From an uncultured Lachnospiraceae bacterium (GTDB lineage: Bacteria; Bacillota; Clostridia; Lachnospirales; Lachnospiraceae), in assembly GCA_934432885.1 (NCBI GenBank), contig CAKRYY010000009.1, positions 1 through 64,000 of the forward strand: a stretch of 64,000 bases of DNA, written 5' to 3'. The notes beneath the pieces were generated by a model that saw nothing but the letters and a program-made list of their open reading frames with translations, did not search any database and was not told where the DNA came from. The position numbers were made by a program, and so were the translations under genes. Below are positions 52,953 to 62,553 of the stretch, piece after piece. Position 1 is the stretch's first letter; the number at the start of each line of letters is the position of its first letter.

Positions 52953-54692
52953 GTGGAAAAAAATAAAACATTTCATCGAAAAAAGATTTTTGTAGCCTTT
53001 CTGCTTTTTCTTGGATTATTTCTGGGGCTTTCCGGGCGGCTTTGCTATCTGATGATAAGCTGTTCGGCTTACTATGAAGAAGAAGCGAGAAAGCTTCATG
53101 AACGGGAACGGACCATAAAGGCGGCGAGAGGGCGGATTCTGGACCGGAACGGGAAGGTGCTTGCGGATAATAAGACGGTCTGTACGATTTCCGTGATTCA
53201 CAGCCAGATTAAGGACAAAGAGAAGGTTATCGAAATGCTTTGCAGGGAGCTTTCTCTGGAAGAGGCGTATGTGCGGAAACGGGTCGAAAAAATTTCCGCT
53301 ATTGAACGCATCCGCAGCAATGTGGAAAAGCCCATCGGCGATAAAATCCGTGAATATGAGCTGGAGGGTGTAAAGGTCGATGAGGATTTCAAACGTTATT
53401 ATCCTTACGGCGAGCTGGCTTCCAAGGTGCTTGGATTTACAGGCGGCGACAATCAGGGCATTATCGGACTTGAGGTTTCCTATGACAGCGTTCTGGAGGG
53501 CGTGCCGGGAAAAATTCTGACAATGACGGATGCGCGCGGCATTGAACTGGATGCGGCGGGCGAAGGAAGAATAGAGCCCATAGACGGCAGGGATCTGACG
53601 ATTTCGATGGATTTCAACATCCAGAAATATGCGACCCAGCTTGCCTATCAGGCGCTTAAAACAAAAGAGGCGGACAGCGTTTCCATTCTTGTCATGAATC
53701 CGCAGAACGGTGAAATGCTGGCAATGGTAAATGTGCCGGAGTTTGATTTAAACAATCCCTTTATATTGCCTGAAGAGATACTTGCGGAGGCTGGGACGCT
53801 TTCTGAGAAGGAGAAAACACGGCTCCTGAATCAGATGTGGCGAAACCGCTGCATCAATGATACCTATGAGCCTGGCTCGACCTTTAAGACTGTGACGGCT
53901 GCGGCAGGACTGGAGGCAGGCGTGGTAAAACCATCGGATACCTTTCACTGCCCCGGTTATATCGTAGTGGAGGACAGAAGGATACGATGCCATAAGCGAG
54001 GCGGGCATGGCAGTGAGGATTTTATCCATGCGACAATGAATTCCTGCAACCCGGTGTTCGTTACAGTGGGGATGCGGCTTGGCAGCGACCGCTACTATGA
54101 ATATTTCAAAAAGTTCGGCTTGCTGGAGAAAACCGGAATTGACCTGCCGGGAGAGGCAGGCACGATTATGCACAAGAAAGAAAATATCGGAATGGTGGAG
54201 CTTGCAACGATTTCCTTTGGACAGTCCTTTCAAATTACGCCGATTCAGCTTATGACAACGGCAGCGTCCTTTGTCAATGGCGGCAGGCGCGTAACACCAC
54301 ATTTTGGCATGTACAGCAGTGCGGCAGGCGCTGAAAAAACAAAGTTTTCCTTTTCAGAAAAAAGCGGTATTGTCAGCAGCGAAACCTCTGAGACGATGAA
54401 GATGCTGCTAGAGCAGGTAGTGGAAAACGGCGGCGGGAAAAATGCGATTGTCGAGGGCTATCGGATTGGCGGAAAAACTGCGACAAGCCAGACGCTTCCA
54501 AGAGGGAGTGGCAGATATATTTCCTCGTTTTTAGGCTTTGCTCCGGCGGATGACCCACAGGTTATGGCGCTTGCCATTATCAATAACCCAAAGGGCGTTT
54601 ACTATGGCGGGCAGATTGCAGCACCTGTCGTCAGGCAGCTTTTTGAAAATATCCTTCCTTATTTGGAGGGAATGGATTATAATAAACGTTAG
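52953..54692 (+). CDS. Second penicillin-binding transpeptidase (SpoVD/FtsI-like) with KTA motif
   Basis: A 579-residue transpeptidase with a GTG start. It has an N-terminal anchor (about 12-32), a dimer domain, and a catalytic domain with Ser309 in STFK and SCN (MNSCNPVF). The third motif reads KTA (508-510, GGKTATSQT) instead of the usual KTG. Tandem PBPs at this place are normal in spore formers, where one (SpoVD) makes spore cortex, but this one lacks PASTA domains. Division or cortex role cannot be decided. Confidence 0.88.
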   Translation: MEKNKTFHRKKIFVAFLLFLGLFLGLSGRLCYLMISCSAYYEEEARKLHERERTIKAARGRILDRNGKVLADNKTVCTISVIHSQIKDKEKVIEMLCRELSLEEAYVRKRVEKISAIERIRSNVEKPIGDKIREYELEGVKVDEDFKRYYPYGELASKVLGFTGGDNQGIIGLEVSYDSVLEGVPGKILTMTDARGIELDAAGEGRIEPIDGRDLTISMDFNIQKYATQLAYQALKTKEADSVSILVMNPQNGEMLAMVNVPEFDLNNPFILPEEILAEAGTLSEKEKTRLLNQMWRNRCINDTYEPGSTFKTVTAAAGLEAGVVKPSDTFHCPGYIVVEDRRIRCHKRGGHGSEDFIHATMNSCNPVFVTVGMRLGSDRYYEYFKKFGLLEKTGIDLPGEAGTIMHKKENIGMVELATISFGQSFQITPIQLMTTAASFVNGGRRVTPHFGMYSSAAGAEKTKFSFSEKSGIVSSETSETMKMLLEQVVENGGGKNAIVEGYRIGGKTATSQTLPRGSGRYISSFLGFAPADDPQVMALAIINNPKGVYYGGQIAAPVVRQLFENILPYLEGMDYNKR

Positions 54693-54721
54693 ATTTTTGA
54701 AAGACGGAGAGGATAGAAGAA

Positions 54722-55684
54722 ATGAAGGCATACAGCTCTGTAGCAATACCGGTTATGATAGCATTTGCAATCAGTGTAATATTGGGACCCGTAATCATCC
54801 CTTTTCTAAGAAAGCTGAAGGTAGGACAGACAGAGCGGGATGACGGACCGCAGTCTCATCTGAAAAAATCGGGAACGCCTACGATGGGCGGTATTCTGAT
54901 TCTTGCCAGTGTCGTATTAGCTTCCCTGCCTTATATCAGAACCTATCCGAAGATAATTCCGGTGCTGTTTTTAACGCTTGGCTTTGGACTCATTGGCTTT
55001 CTGGATGATTACATCAAGGTGGTCCTGAAGCGTTCACTTGGACTGACGCCTGCACAGAAGATGGCAGGGCAGATTGTGGTAACCGCGGTTTTTGCATATT
55101 ATCTGACGCATTATACAGACGTGAGTCTTGCGATGAAGATTCCGTTTCTGCCAGGACAGTATCTTGATTTTGGCATCCTTAATCTGCCGATTTTATTTTT
55201 TGTCGTAATCGGCACGGTAAATGGTACGAATTTTACCGATGGGCTGGATGGACTGGCAAGCAGCGTTACAATTATGGTAGCGACTTTTTTTACGGTTGTA
55301 GCGATTGGAACAGGGAGTGGGATAGAACCGGTAACCTGTGCGGTAGTGGGCGCTCTGCTTGGATTTTTGCTGTTTAATGTTTATCCGGCGAGAGTATTTA
55401 TGGGTGATACCGGCTCGCTTGCACTGGGCGGCTTTGTAGCGGCGTGCGCATATATGATGCAGATGCCGTTATTCATTGTCATTGTTGGCTTTGTTTATTT
55501 AATGGAAGTAATATCCGTCATTCTGCAGGTCGGCTATTTTAAGGCGACAGGCGGAAAAAGGATTTTTAAAATGGCGCCGATCCATCATCATTTTGAATTG
55601 TGTGGATGGTCGGAGACAAGGGTAGTGGCAGTATTTGCCATTGCAACGGCAATTCTTTGCCTGATTGGATTGATGGCTTTGTAA
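54722..55684 (+). CDS. mraY: Phospho-N-acetylmuramoyl-pentapeptide transferase
   Basis: A 320-residue protein with about ten membrane helices. Signatures: KKSGTPTMGGILIL, GFLDDYIKVVLKRSLGL, NFTDGLDGLA and MGDTGSLALGG, with MAPIHHHFELCGW near the end. It transfers phospho-MurNAc-pentapeptide to undecaprenyl phosphate, making lipid I. Confidence 0.97.
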   Translation: MKAYSSVAIPVMIAFAISVILGPVIIPFLRKLKVGQTERDDGPQSHLKKSGTPTMGGILILASVVLASLPYIRTYPKIIPVLFLTLGFGLIGFLDDYIKVVLKRSLGLTPAQKMAGQIVVTAVFAYYLTHYTDVSLAMKIPFLPGQYLDFGILNLPILFFVVIGTVNGTNFTDGLDGLASSVTIMVATFFTVVAIGTGSGIEPVTCAVVGALLGFLLFNVYPARVFMGDTGSLALGGFVAACAYMMQMPLFIVIVGFVYLMEVISVILQVGYFKATGGKRIFKMAPIHHHFELCGWSETRVVAVFAIATAILCLIGLMAL

Positions 55685-55706
55685 AAAGCACAAAGGAGAG
55701 GTTAGT

Positions 55707-57065
55707 ATGGAATTCAAAAACAAAGACGTGCTTGTTATCGGAATGGGTATCAGCGGAGTTGGCGCGGCAGCGCTTCTGTGCGATGCGGGCGCGCGGGTCA
55801 TGCTGTTTGACAGCAATGAAAAGCTTACAATGGAAGAAGCAGAGAAAAAATTGACAGAAGGCGTAAAGGCGGATATTTATATCGGCACGCTGCCGGATGA
55901 AGCCGCAAAAAAGGCAGAGCTTGTTGTTGTAAGTCCGGGAGTGCCTACTGACACACCGTTTATAGATTTCTTCAGAGAGCGGAATGTTCCCATCTGGAGC
56001 GAGATAGAGCTTGCATATCACAGTGCAAAGGGAAAGCTGATTGCGATTACCGGCACAAACGGAAAAACAACGACGACAGCCCTGACGGGTCAGATTATGA
56101 AGGACTATATGGACAGCGTATTTGTCGTTGGCAATATTGGAACGCCCTATACGCTGGAGGCTGGAAAGACAACGGAGGAATCCGTGACCGTAGCGGAAAT
56201 CAGCAGCTTTCAGCTTGAGACGATTCATGATTTCAAACCGGACGCTTCCGCAATTTTAAATATTACACCGGACCATTTAAACAGACATCATACGATGGAA
56301 GCCTATGTGGCGGTAAAAGAGTCCATAGCCAGAAATCAGGATAAAAGCAGCCGTTGTATTTTAAATTATGAGGACCCCTATACGAGAGAATTTGGGAACC
56401 GTGTAAGCGCAGAACCGTTTTATTTTTCTTCTGCAAGAAAGCTGGAGAAGGGCATTTATCTGGAGGGCGATACAATAGTTCTTGCGGATGGAAAAATACA
56501 GCCGCTGCTTAACATCCATGAGATGAAGCTTTTGGGAACGCATAATGTAGAAAATGTAATGGCGGCGATTGCACTGACCTACAGCATGGGAGTGCCGCTT
56601 GCAAGCATTATCGCTACAGTAAAAGAGTTCCGTGCAGTTGAGCACAGAATCGAATATGTTGCCACCAAAAAAGGCGTAGAGTATTACAATGACTCAAAGG
56701 GAACCAATCCCGATGCCGCCATCAAGGGAATTCAGGCAATGAACCGTCCGACGATTCTGATTGGCGGAGGCTACGATAAGGGAAATACATACGACGAATG
56801 GATAGAAGCGTTTGACGGCAAGGTAAAATATCTGGTACTGCTCGGACAGACAAGGGAAGCTATTGCAGAATGTGCAAAAGCACATGGCTTTACCAATATT
56901 ATTTTAGCGGATTCGCTTGAAGAAGTCGTTTCCATCTGTGCCGAAAAGGCGCAGCCCGGCGATGCCGTCCTGCTCTCCCCTGCCTGCGCAAGCTGGGGAA
57001 TGTTCCCCAATTATGAGGTGCGCGGAAAGCAGTTCAAGGAACTGGTTCATAAGCTGGAGGATTAA
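55707..57065 (+). CDS. murD: UDP-N-acetylmuramoylalanine-D-glutamate ligase
   Basis: A 452-residue cytoplasmic ligase. It has an N-terminal Rossmann domain (VIGMGISGVGAAALLCDAGA), the ATP loop GTNGKTTTTAL near 114, and EYYNDSKGTNPDAAIKGIQA. It adds D-Glu to UDP-MurNAc-Ala. It follows mraY as in most dcw clusters. Confidence 0.97.
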   Translation: MEFKNKDVLVIGMGISGVGAAALLCDAGARVMLFDSNEKLTMEEAEKKLTEGVKADIYIGTLPDEAAKKAELVVVSPGVPTDTPFIDFFRERNVPIWSEIELAYHSAKGKLIAITGTNGKTTTTALTGQIMKDYMDSVFVVGNIGTPYTLEAGKTTEESVTVAEISSFQLETIHDFKPDASAILNITPDHLNRHHTMEAYVAVKESIARNQDKSSRCILNYEDPYTREFGNRVSAEPFYFSSARKLEKGIYLEGDTIVLADGKIQPLLNIHEMKLLGTHNVENVMAAIALTYSMGVPLASIIATVKEFRAVEHRIEYVATKKGVEYYNDSKGTNPDAAIKGIQAMNRPTILIGGGYDKGNTYDEWIEAFDGKVKYLVLLGQTREAIAECAKAHGFTNIILADSLEEVVSICAEKAQPGDAVLLSPACASWGMFPNYEVRGKQFKELVHKLED

Positions 57066-57067
57066 GA

Positions 57068-58231
57068 TTGGGCAGATTCAGAGAGAGGGGAAAAAAGAAG
57101 ACAGATTTCTACTTTGACTACAGTCTGCTGTTTATTGTGTTGTTTTTGCTGGGCTTTGGCATGATTATGATTTATTCCACCAGCTCCTATGAGGCGAGTA
57201 AGGACTATGGGGATGCGGCTTATTATCTGAAAAAGCAGGCAATTGCAACCACGCTTGGAATTTTTGCGATGATCATAACGGCGAATATACCTTATCATTT
57301 CTGGGAAAGGTTTGCAGTGCCGGGATACATACTTTCGGCGGTACTTATCTGCCTTGTTTTGACGCCCATTGGCGTTAAGGTAAAGGGTGCGAGACGCTGG
57401 CTTGATTTTGGAATCGGACTTCGTCTGCAGCCTGCGGAGATTGCAAAGCTCTGTATGATTTTGTTCCTTGCGAGCATGGTCTGTAAGATGGGAAAGAGCA
57501 TACGGAGCATGAAAGGCTTCTGCATCGTGCTTTTTGCGGTTCCTCTGCCGATTAGCTTAATGCTCTGGAAGATTACGGATAATGCAAGCTCGGCAATCAT
57601 CGTTTTTGGAATTGCGGCGCTGATGCTTTTTGTGGCGATTCCGGATTATAAACGTTTTATCCTGCTTGGGCTTGGCGGCTTTGCAGGGGCATTCCTGATG
57701 GTATACCTGATTAAGAGCAGATCCAATACAGAGGGACTCAGCTTCCGTGGAGAACGTATTCTTGCATGGCTGGACCCGGAGGCTTATGCCAGTGGAAAGG
57801 GCTTTCAGACCCTGCAGGCCTTATATGCCATCGGCAGCGGCGGCGTATTCGGAAAGGGCCTGGGACAGAGTATGCAGAAGCTTGGCTTTATTCCAGAGGC
57901 GCAGAACGATATGATTTTTTCGGTTATCTGTGAGGAGCTTGGACTTTTTGGCGCGATTGCGGTAATCCTTCTGTTCCTTCTCCTGATCTGGCGTTTTATG
58001 ATTATAGCCAACAATGCGCCCGATTTGTTTGGCGCGCTTTTGGTAGTGGGTGTTATGGGACATATCGCTATTCAGGTCATTTTAAATATCGGCGTTGTAA
58101 CCAACAGCATACCCAATACGGGAATTTCGCTTCCCTTTATCAGCTATGGCGGATCGTCAGTTATGTTCCTTCTAATTGAAATAGGCTTCGTGCTCAGCGT
58201 GTCCCGCTCAATCCGGCTGAAAGAGGTGTAA
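57068..58231 (+). CDS. ftsW: Peptidoglycan glycosyltransferase FtsW/SpoVE (SEDS)
   Basis: A TTG start, 7-8 bases after ggagg, gives 387 residues with about ten membrane helices. SEDS motifs: KGARRWLDFGIGLRLQPAEI and NTGISLPFISYGGSSVMFLL. It polymerises lipid II together with a septal PBP. In spore formers the copy in this cluster may be SpoVE or FtsW. murG, which often follows, is not present. Confidence 0.95.
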   Translation: MGRFRERGKKKTDFYFDYSLLFIVLFLLGFGMIMIYSTSSYEASKDYGDAAYYLKKQAIATTLGIFAMIITANIPYHFWERFAVPGYILSAVLICLVLTPIGVKVKGARRWLDFGIGLRLQPAEIAKLCMILFLASMVCKMGKSIRSMKGFCIVLFAVPLPISLMLWKITDNASSAIIVFGIAALMLFVAIPDYKRFILLGLGGFAGAFLMVYLIKSRSNTEGLSFRGERILAWLDPEAYASGKGFQTLQALYAIGSGGVFGKGLGQSMQKLGFIPEAQNDMIFSVICEELGLFGAIAVILLFLLLIWRFMIIANNAPDLFGALLVVGVMGHIAIQVILNIGVVTNSIPNTGISLPFISYGGSSVMFLLIEIGFVLSVSRSIRLKEV

Positions 58232-58308
58232 GCGTACAAGATACAAAAGAAGAAAATTGCCATAGGATAGAATAGGTCGTTTTTCAGAAAACTCAAGAAG
58301 GTGAAACG

Positions 58309-59553
58309 GTGGATTCTATTCATATCTATGGCGGCAATCCGCTGCACGGCAGCTTATGGGTGCAGGGTTCCAAAAACGCAGCGCTGCCGATTCTGGCGGC
58401 ATCTGTTTTGGTAAGCGGGCAGGTGGTTTTGGAGCATTGTCCTGAAATTGCAGATGTACAGTGCATGATAAGACTTCTGGAAGGCGTCGGCTGCAGGGTG
58501 AGCCGGGAAGCAGAAAACCTTTTAATAGACGCGTCGGAAATTACAAAAACAGACCTGCCAAAGGAACATGTGCGCCGTATGCGTTCCTCTGTAATTTTAA
58601 TGGGAGCCCTGCTTGGCAGAAAGAGACAGGTCGCGATAGCCTATCCGGGCGGCTGTGTAATCGGAGAGCGTCCAATAGACATCCATCTGTATGCTTTAAA
58701 ACAGCTTGGCGCTGAAATAAAAGAAAATGGGAGCATGGTCAGTGCACGGGCAAAGGAGCTTATAGGAAATGAAATCCGCCTTCCATTTCCAAGTGTAGGA
58801 GCAACAGAAAATGCAATTCTGGGGGCTGTTCTGGCAAAAGGTGAGACTGTCATTACAGGAGCGGCAAGGGAGCCGGAGATTGCAGCACTTTGTGCATTTC
58901 TGCGCAGCGCCGGTGCCAATATAAGCAGCCGTGAGGATGGACGCTGCCTTTTGGTAAAAGGCGTAGAAAAACTTCATTCCTGTACCTATCGTATTCCAGC
59001 GGATCGGATTGTTGCAGGAACCTATCTGCTTGCCTGTATGGCGGCAGGCGGAGAGATTACGCTTAATGGCGTCTGCTGTGAGGAGCTTGATGCGCTTTTT
59101 CAGGCACTTTTACAGATGGGCGGAAGCCTTAGCTGCAGGGAGCAGACCGTTCATCTGACTGCACCAGAGCGTATTTGTCCAATTCCCTATATAAAAACCG
59201 AGGTATATCCGGGGTACCCAACCGACCTACAGAGTCAGCTATTGGCTACGCTTGCACTTGCGGACGGTGAAAGCATTGTCGAGGAAGCCATTTTTGAAGA
59301 CCGGTTTCATGTGACAAAGGAGCTTGTGCAGATGGGAGCCAGAATCCAAACGGATGGAAAGCGCGCATTCGTAAGCGGTGTAAAAGCACTGCGGGGTGCA
59401 GCCGTCAGCGCACAGGAGCTGCGGGGAGGCGCAGCGCTTTGTATAGCAGCGCTGGCTGCACAGGGAGAATCCTGGATTGCAAACCGGCATTTTATTGACA
59501 GGGGCTATGAGAGGCTGGAGGAGGACATCAGAAGTCTTGGAGGCAGGATATGA
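58309..59553 (+). CDS. murA: UDP-N-acetylglucosamine 1-carboxyvinyltransferase MurA
   Basis: A GTG start after aagaaggtga gives 414 residues. It has the EPSP-synthase-like fold, with the N-terminal segment GSKNAALPILAA, active-site Cys116 in GGCVIGERPIDIHL, and ELRGGAALCIAALAA. It makes the first committed wall precursor. Cys116 is the residue modified by fosfomycin in other MurA enzymes, so a sensitive form is expected. Confidence 0.95.
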   Translation: MDSIHIYGGNPLHGSLWVQGSKNAALPILAASVLVSGQVVLEHCPEIADVQCMIRLLEGVGCRVSREAENLLIDASEITKTDLPKEHVRRMRSSVILMGALLGRKRQVAIAYPGGCVIGERPIDIHLYALKQLGAEIKENGSMVSARAKELIGNEIRLPFPSVGATENAILGAVLAKGETVITGAAREPEIAALCAFLRSAGANISSREDGRCLLVKGVEKLHSCTYRIPADRIVAGTYLLACMAAGGEITLNGVCCEELDALFQALLQMGGSLSCREQTVHLTAPERICPIPYIKTEVYPGYPTDLQSQLLATLALADGESIVEEAIFEDRFHVTKELVQMGARIQTDGKRAFVSGVKALRGAAVSAQELRGGAALCIAALAAQGESWIANRHFIDRGYERLEEDIRSLGGRI

Positions 59554-60275
59554 AAAAAAGAACAGTCATATTGATTGGGATTATTTTGCTTCTGGCGGCG
59601 CTTGGCGCCGCCGGAGCATGGGCCCTGAGCTTCTACAAGGTGACGACGGTATATGTGGAGGGAAATGTCCATTATACCAATGAAGAGATTATGAGCATGG
59701 TCATGGACGGAACGCTGGGGGATAATTCCCTTTATCTTTCCCTGAAATACAAAAAGAAGGGAATCGATACCATTCCTTTCATTCAAAAGATGGACGTGCG
59801 TATCCTTGCGCCTGATACCATTAAAATCACAGTGTATGAAAAGGCGCTGGCTGGCTACATAGAATATCTTGGAAGATATATGTACTTTGATAAGGACGGT
59901 ATTATTGTAGAAAGCTCGCAGCAGCGTACTGCAGGAATTCCGCAGGTAACAGGACTGAAGTTCGGCTATGTGATTATGCATGAAAAGCTGCCAGTGGAAA
60001 ACCCTGAAATTTTTGCCGATATTCTTGATATAACACAGCTTTTAAATAAGTACGACATTCAGGCGGATAAGATTCAGTTTGACCGTTCCATGCAAAAGAC
60101 GCTGTATTTTGGAGAGGCGCGTGTCAGTTTGGGAACCAATGATAATATTGGAGAAAAAATCATGAAGCTGAAGGCGATTCTGCCGGAGCTGTCCGGCAAG
60201 AAGGGCCTGCTCCGTATGGACAACTATTCCGAGGAGGTACAGAACATTACGTTTGAGCTGGATCCGGAATCATAA
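59550..60275 (+). CDS. ftsQ: Cell division protein FtsQ/DivIB
   Basis: A 241-residue protein that overlaps murA by 4 bases. One N-terminal helix (about 6-28) is followed by a POTRA domain beginning TTVYVEGNVHYTNEEIMSM and a beta domain. FtsQ/DivIB links FtsL and its partners in the divisome. ftsA is not found between it and ftsZ. Confidence 0.9.
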   Translation: MKKRTVILIGIILLLAALGAAGAWALSFYKVTTVYVEGNVHYTNEEIMSMVMDGTLGDNSLYLSLKYKKKGIDTIPFIQKMDVRILAPDTIKITVYEKALAGYIEYLGRYMYFDKDGIIVESSQQRTAGIPQVTGLKFGYVIMHEKLPVENPEIFADILDITQLLNKYDIQADKIQFDRSMQKTLYFGEARVSLGTNDNIGEKIMKLKAILPELSGKKGLLRMDNYSEEVQNITFELDPES

Positions 60276-60323
60276 GCAGCATCCATCTCGCTGAAAAAGT
60301 AAAAAGAAAATGAAAAAATCAGT

Positions 60324-60352
60324 TGATAAATTAGCTGAAAAATAATATTATA
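60324..60352 (+). promoter_or_regulatory. Sigma-A promoter of ftsZ
   Basis: TTGATA at 60324-60329, a 17-base spacer and TATTAT at 60347-60352, 43 bases before the ftsZ TTG start. Confidence 0.75.
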
Positions 60353-60395
60353 GACTATATGGAGTTTATAAGGGGCCATAAAGGAGGAAGTACCT

Positions 60396-61553
60396 TTGTT
60401 AGAAATTAAGACAAACGACGCTGAATCCGCTGCCAAAATCATCGTTGTCGGTGTTGGCGGAGCGGGTAATAATGCTGTAAATAGAATGATAGATGAGAAC
60501 ATTGATGGTGTGGATTTTATTGGAGTCAATACGGACAAGCAGGCGCTGCAGCTCTGCAAGGCTCCAAAGCTTCTGCAGATTGGCGAAAAGCTGACAAAGG
60601 GACTTGGCGCAGGAGCAAAGCCTGAAATCGGCGAAAAAGCTGCGGAGGAAAGCTCTGAAGAGATTACAGCGGCTTTAAAGGGCGCTGATATGGTTTTTGT
60701 TACCTGTGGTATGGGAGGCGGCACCGGAACAGGAGCTGCGCCTGTAGTGGCTAAAATTTCCAAGGATATGGGAATTTTAACGGTTGGTGTTGTAACAAAA
60801 CCGTTCCGTTTTGAAGCGAAGGCACGTATGGTAAATGCACTTGGCGGAATCGAGCGTCTGAAAGAGAGCGTAGATACGCTGATTGTCATTCCAAACGACA
60901 AGCTGCTCGAGATTGTCGACAGACGGACAACCATGCCGGATGCGCTTAAAAAGGCAGACGAAGTGCTTCAGCAGGCAGTACAGGGTATTACAGATTTGAT
61001 TAACCTGCCGGCTATCATCAATCTGGACTTTGCAGATGTACAGACAGTCATGAAGGATAAGGGCATCGCTCATATCGGTATTGGTACCGGAAAGGGTGAT
61101 GATAAGGCTGCGGAGGCTGTCAAAATGGCAGTGGAAAGTCCGTTACTTGAGACGACGATTTCCGGCGCAACGCATGTTATTATCAATGTTTCCGGTGATA
61201 TTACACTGGCGGATGCGGCAGATGCAGCAGATTATGTACAGAATCTGGCAGGAGATGACGTTAATATTATCTTCGGTGCAATGTATGATGAAAAGGCAGC
61301 GGATTCCTGCACGATTACGGTTATTGCAACCGGTCTTGAGTCGGGTGTGACGCCGCGTATTACGCCAAATACATTCCAGTCCTATAAGACGCCTGTAAAG
61401 CAGACGGCAAGTGTAAATGTAAATCCTGTTTCTCCGGTTTCAGCAGCAAACTTAAATGTGCCGCCGCTGACAGGAATCAGAAAGCCGGGAGATATTAAGA
61501 GCAGCGTAGAAGAAAAGACACTCAGTATTCCAAGCTTCTTACAGAAAAAATAA
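60396..61553 (+). CDS. ftsZ: Cell division protein FtsZ
   Basis: A TTG start after aaggagg gives 385 residues. It is a tubulin homologue with [19 protein letters not shown] near residue 15, the GTP loop [15 protein letters not shown] near 109, and [16 protein letters not shown] short linker ends with the conserved tail IPSFLQKK that binds partners. It forms the division ring. Confidence 0.99.
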   Translation: MLEIKTNDAESAAKIIVVGVGGAGNNAVNRMIDENIDGVDFIGVNTDKQALQLCKAPKLLQIGEKLTKGLGAGAKPEIGEKAAEESSEEITAALKGADMVFVTCGMGGGTGTGAAPVVAKISKDMGILTVGVVTKPFRFEAKARMVNALGGIERLKESVDTLIVIPNDKLLEIVDRRTTMPDALKKADEVLQQAVQGITDLINLPAIINLDFADVQTVMKDKGIAHIGIGTGKGDDKAAEAVKMAVESPLLETTISGATHVIINVSGDITLADAADAADYVQNLAGDDVNIIFGAMYDEKAADSCTITVIATGLESGVTPRITPNTFQSYKTPVKQTASVNVNPVSPVSAANLNVPPLTGIRKPGDIKSSVEEKTLSIPSFLQKK

Positions 61554-61595
61554 AATATAGATTTATATGCAATAGAGAGTTCTACTGTATAAGAT

Positions 61596-61632
61596 AAGAC
61601 CTCAAGGGGCGAAAGTCCTTTGAGGTCTTTTT
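61596..61632 (+). terminator. Intrinsic terminator after ftsZ
   Basis: AAGACCTCAA(GG) pairs with CCTTTGAGGTCTT across a short loop, followed by TTTTT. Confidence 0.9.
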
Positions 61633-61642
61633 GATGTAGTTT

Positions 61643-61700
61643 TTTGTCAATGAGTATTCAAAAACAGGAGACGTCTTTTGACAAAAAATACAGGACAAAA
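61643..61700. promoter_or_regulatory. Candidate Spo0A boxes upstream of spoIIGA
   Basis: TTTGTCAA at 61643-61650, its exact reverse complement TTGACAAA at 61678-61685, and GGACAAAA at 61693-61700. The first two read TGTCAAT and TGTCAAA, one mismatch each from the Spo0A box TGNCGAA; the third is weaker. The second overlaps the -35 element. Confidence 0.55.
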
Positions 61701-61710
61701 TTTCTATAAT
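61678..61710 (+). promoter_or_regulatory. spoIIG-type promoter with 21-base spacer
   Basis: A consensus TTGACA at 61678-61683 and TATAAT at 61705-61710 are separated by 21 bases instead of 17. The spoIIG promoter of B. subtilis has the same anomaly (22 bases) and needs Spo0A-P to work. Confidence 0.75.
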
Positions 61711-61740
61711 AGAGGCATTGGGAGATGCAGGAGGTGAAAG

Positions 61741-62553
61741 GTGAGCTATGAACTGTATATTGACGCGTTCTTTTTGCTGAATTTTTTTACAGATACCCTG
61801 CTGTTGCTTCTACTTAGAAAGCTTCTGAAGTGTACTGCCACGCACCTTAGAATTTTTCTAGGGGGACTTTTCGGCGCTGTGGCTGCCTGTATTTTATTGC
61901 TGCTGCCGGGGATTCCTGCATGGGGCAAGCTGTTTGCAGGGTATGGAGCCGTCAGTATCGCTATGATAAAAATCAGCTTTTGCCGTATGCGGTGGAAACA
62001 GCTTCTGCATGCCGCAGTCTGTCTGTACGCACTTGCTTTTTTTACGGCAGGAGGTATTTTGCTTTTGACAGCAAGGATTCCTGCTTTGCAGGAAAAAGCC
62101 GGTATACAGACTGTCTGTGCAGGCTTTTTGCTCCTGTATGGAATGATTTCCTTTTTGGAGAGGTATAAGAGAAAAAAGGGGAAATTTGTAAAGGTAAGCC
62201 TTTTCTGGCATGAGAAGGAAATCGCATTGAAGGCGCTTATAGATACTGGAAACAGCCTGTTTGAACCAATCACTGGAAAACCGGTTTCGATTGTAGAACA
62301 GAGTGCGCTTTTGGAAGCACTTGGAAAAATTCCTGCAAAGGGGCTTCTGGTAATTCCTTATCACAGCATAGGAAAACGAAGCGGTATCCTGCCGGGCTAT
62401 GAGATGACGAAGCTGATTATTTTTGGGGAGAATGAAACAATAGAGATTGAAAAGCCGATGGTGGGACTGTTTGACGGGCGACTATCGACAGCTTCGGCAT
62501 ATCGGATGATTTTACATCCCACATTAACAAAAAACCAGGAGGAAGAAATATGA
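61741..62553 (+). CDS. spoIIGA: Sigma-E processing peptidase SpoIIGA
   Basis: A GTG start after gaggtg gives 270 residues. The N-terminal half has five hydrophobic helices (about 1-140). The C-terminal half is an aspartic-protease domain with the active motif DTGN at 168-171. It cleaves the pro-sequence of SigE at the sporulation septum. Its stop overlaps the sigE start (ATGA). Confidence 0.95.
   Translation: MSYELYIDAFFLLNFFTDTLLLLLLRKLLKCTATHLRIFLGGLFGAVAACILLLLPGIPAWGKLFAGYGAVSIAMIKISFCRMRWKQLLHAAVCLYALAFFTAGGILLLTARIPALQEKAGIQTVCAGFLLLYGMISFLERYKRKKGKFVKVSLFWHEKEIALKALIDTGNSLFEPITGKPVSIVEQSALLEALGKIPAKGLLVIPYHSIGKRSGILPGYEMTKLIIFGENETIEIEKPMVGLFDGRLSTASAYRMILHPTLTKNQEEEI

Noticed and set aside
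58750..58775. tataggaaatgaaatcc as another repeat copy
   Set aside because: It is inside murA coding sequence and lacks the paired arm; the match is by chance.
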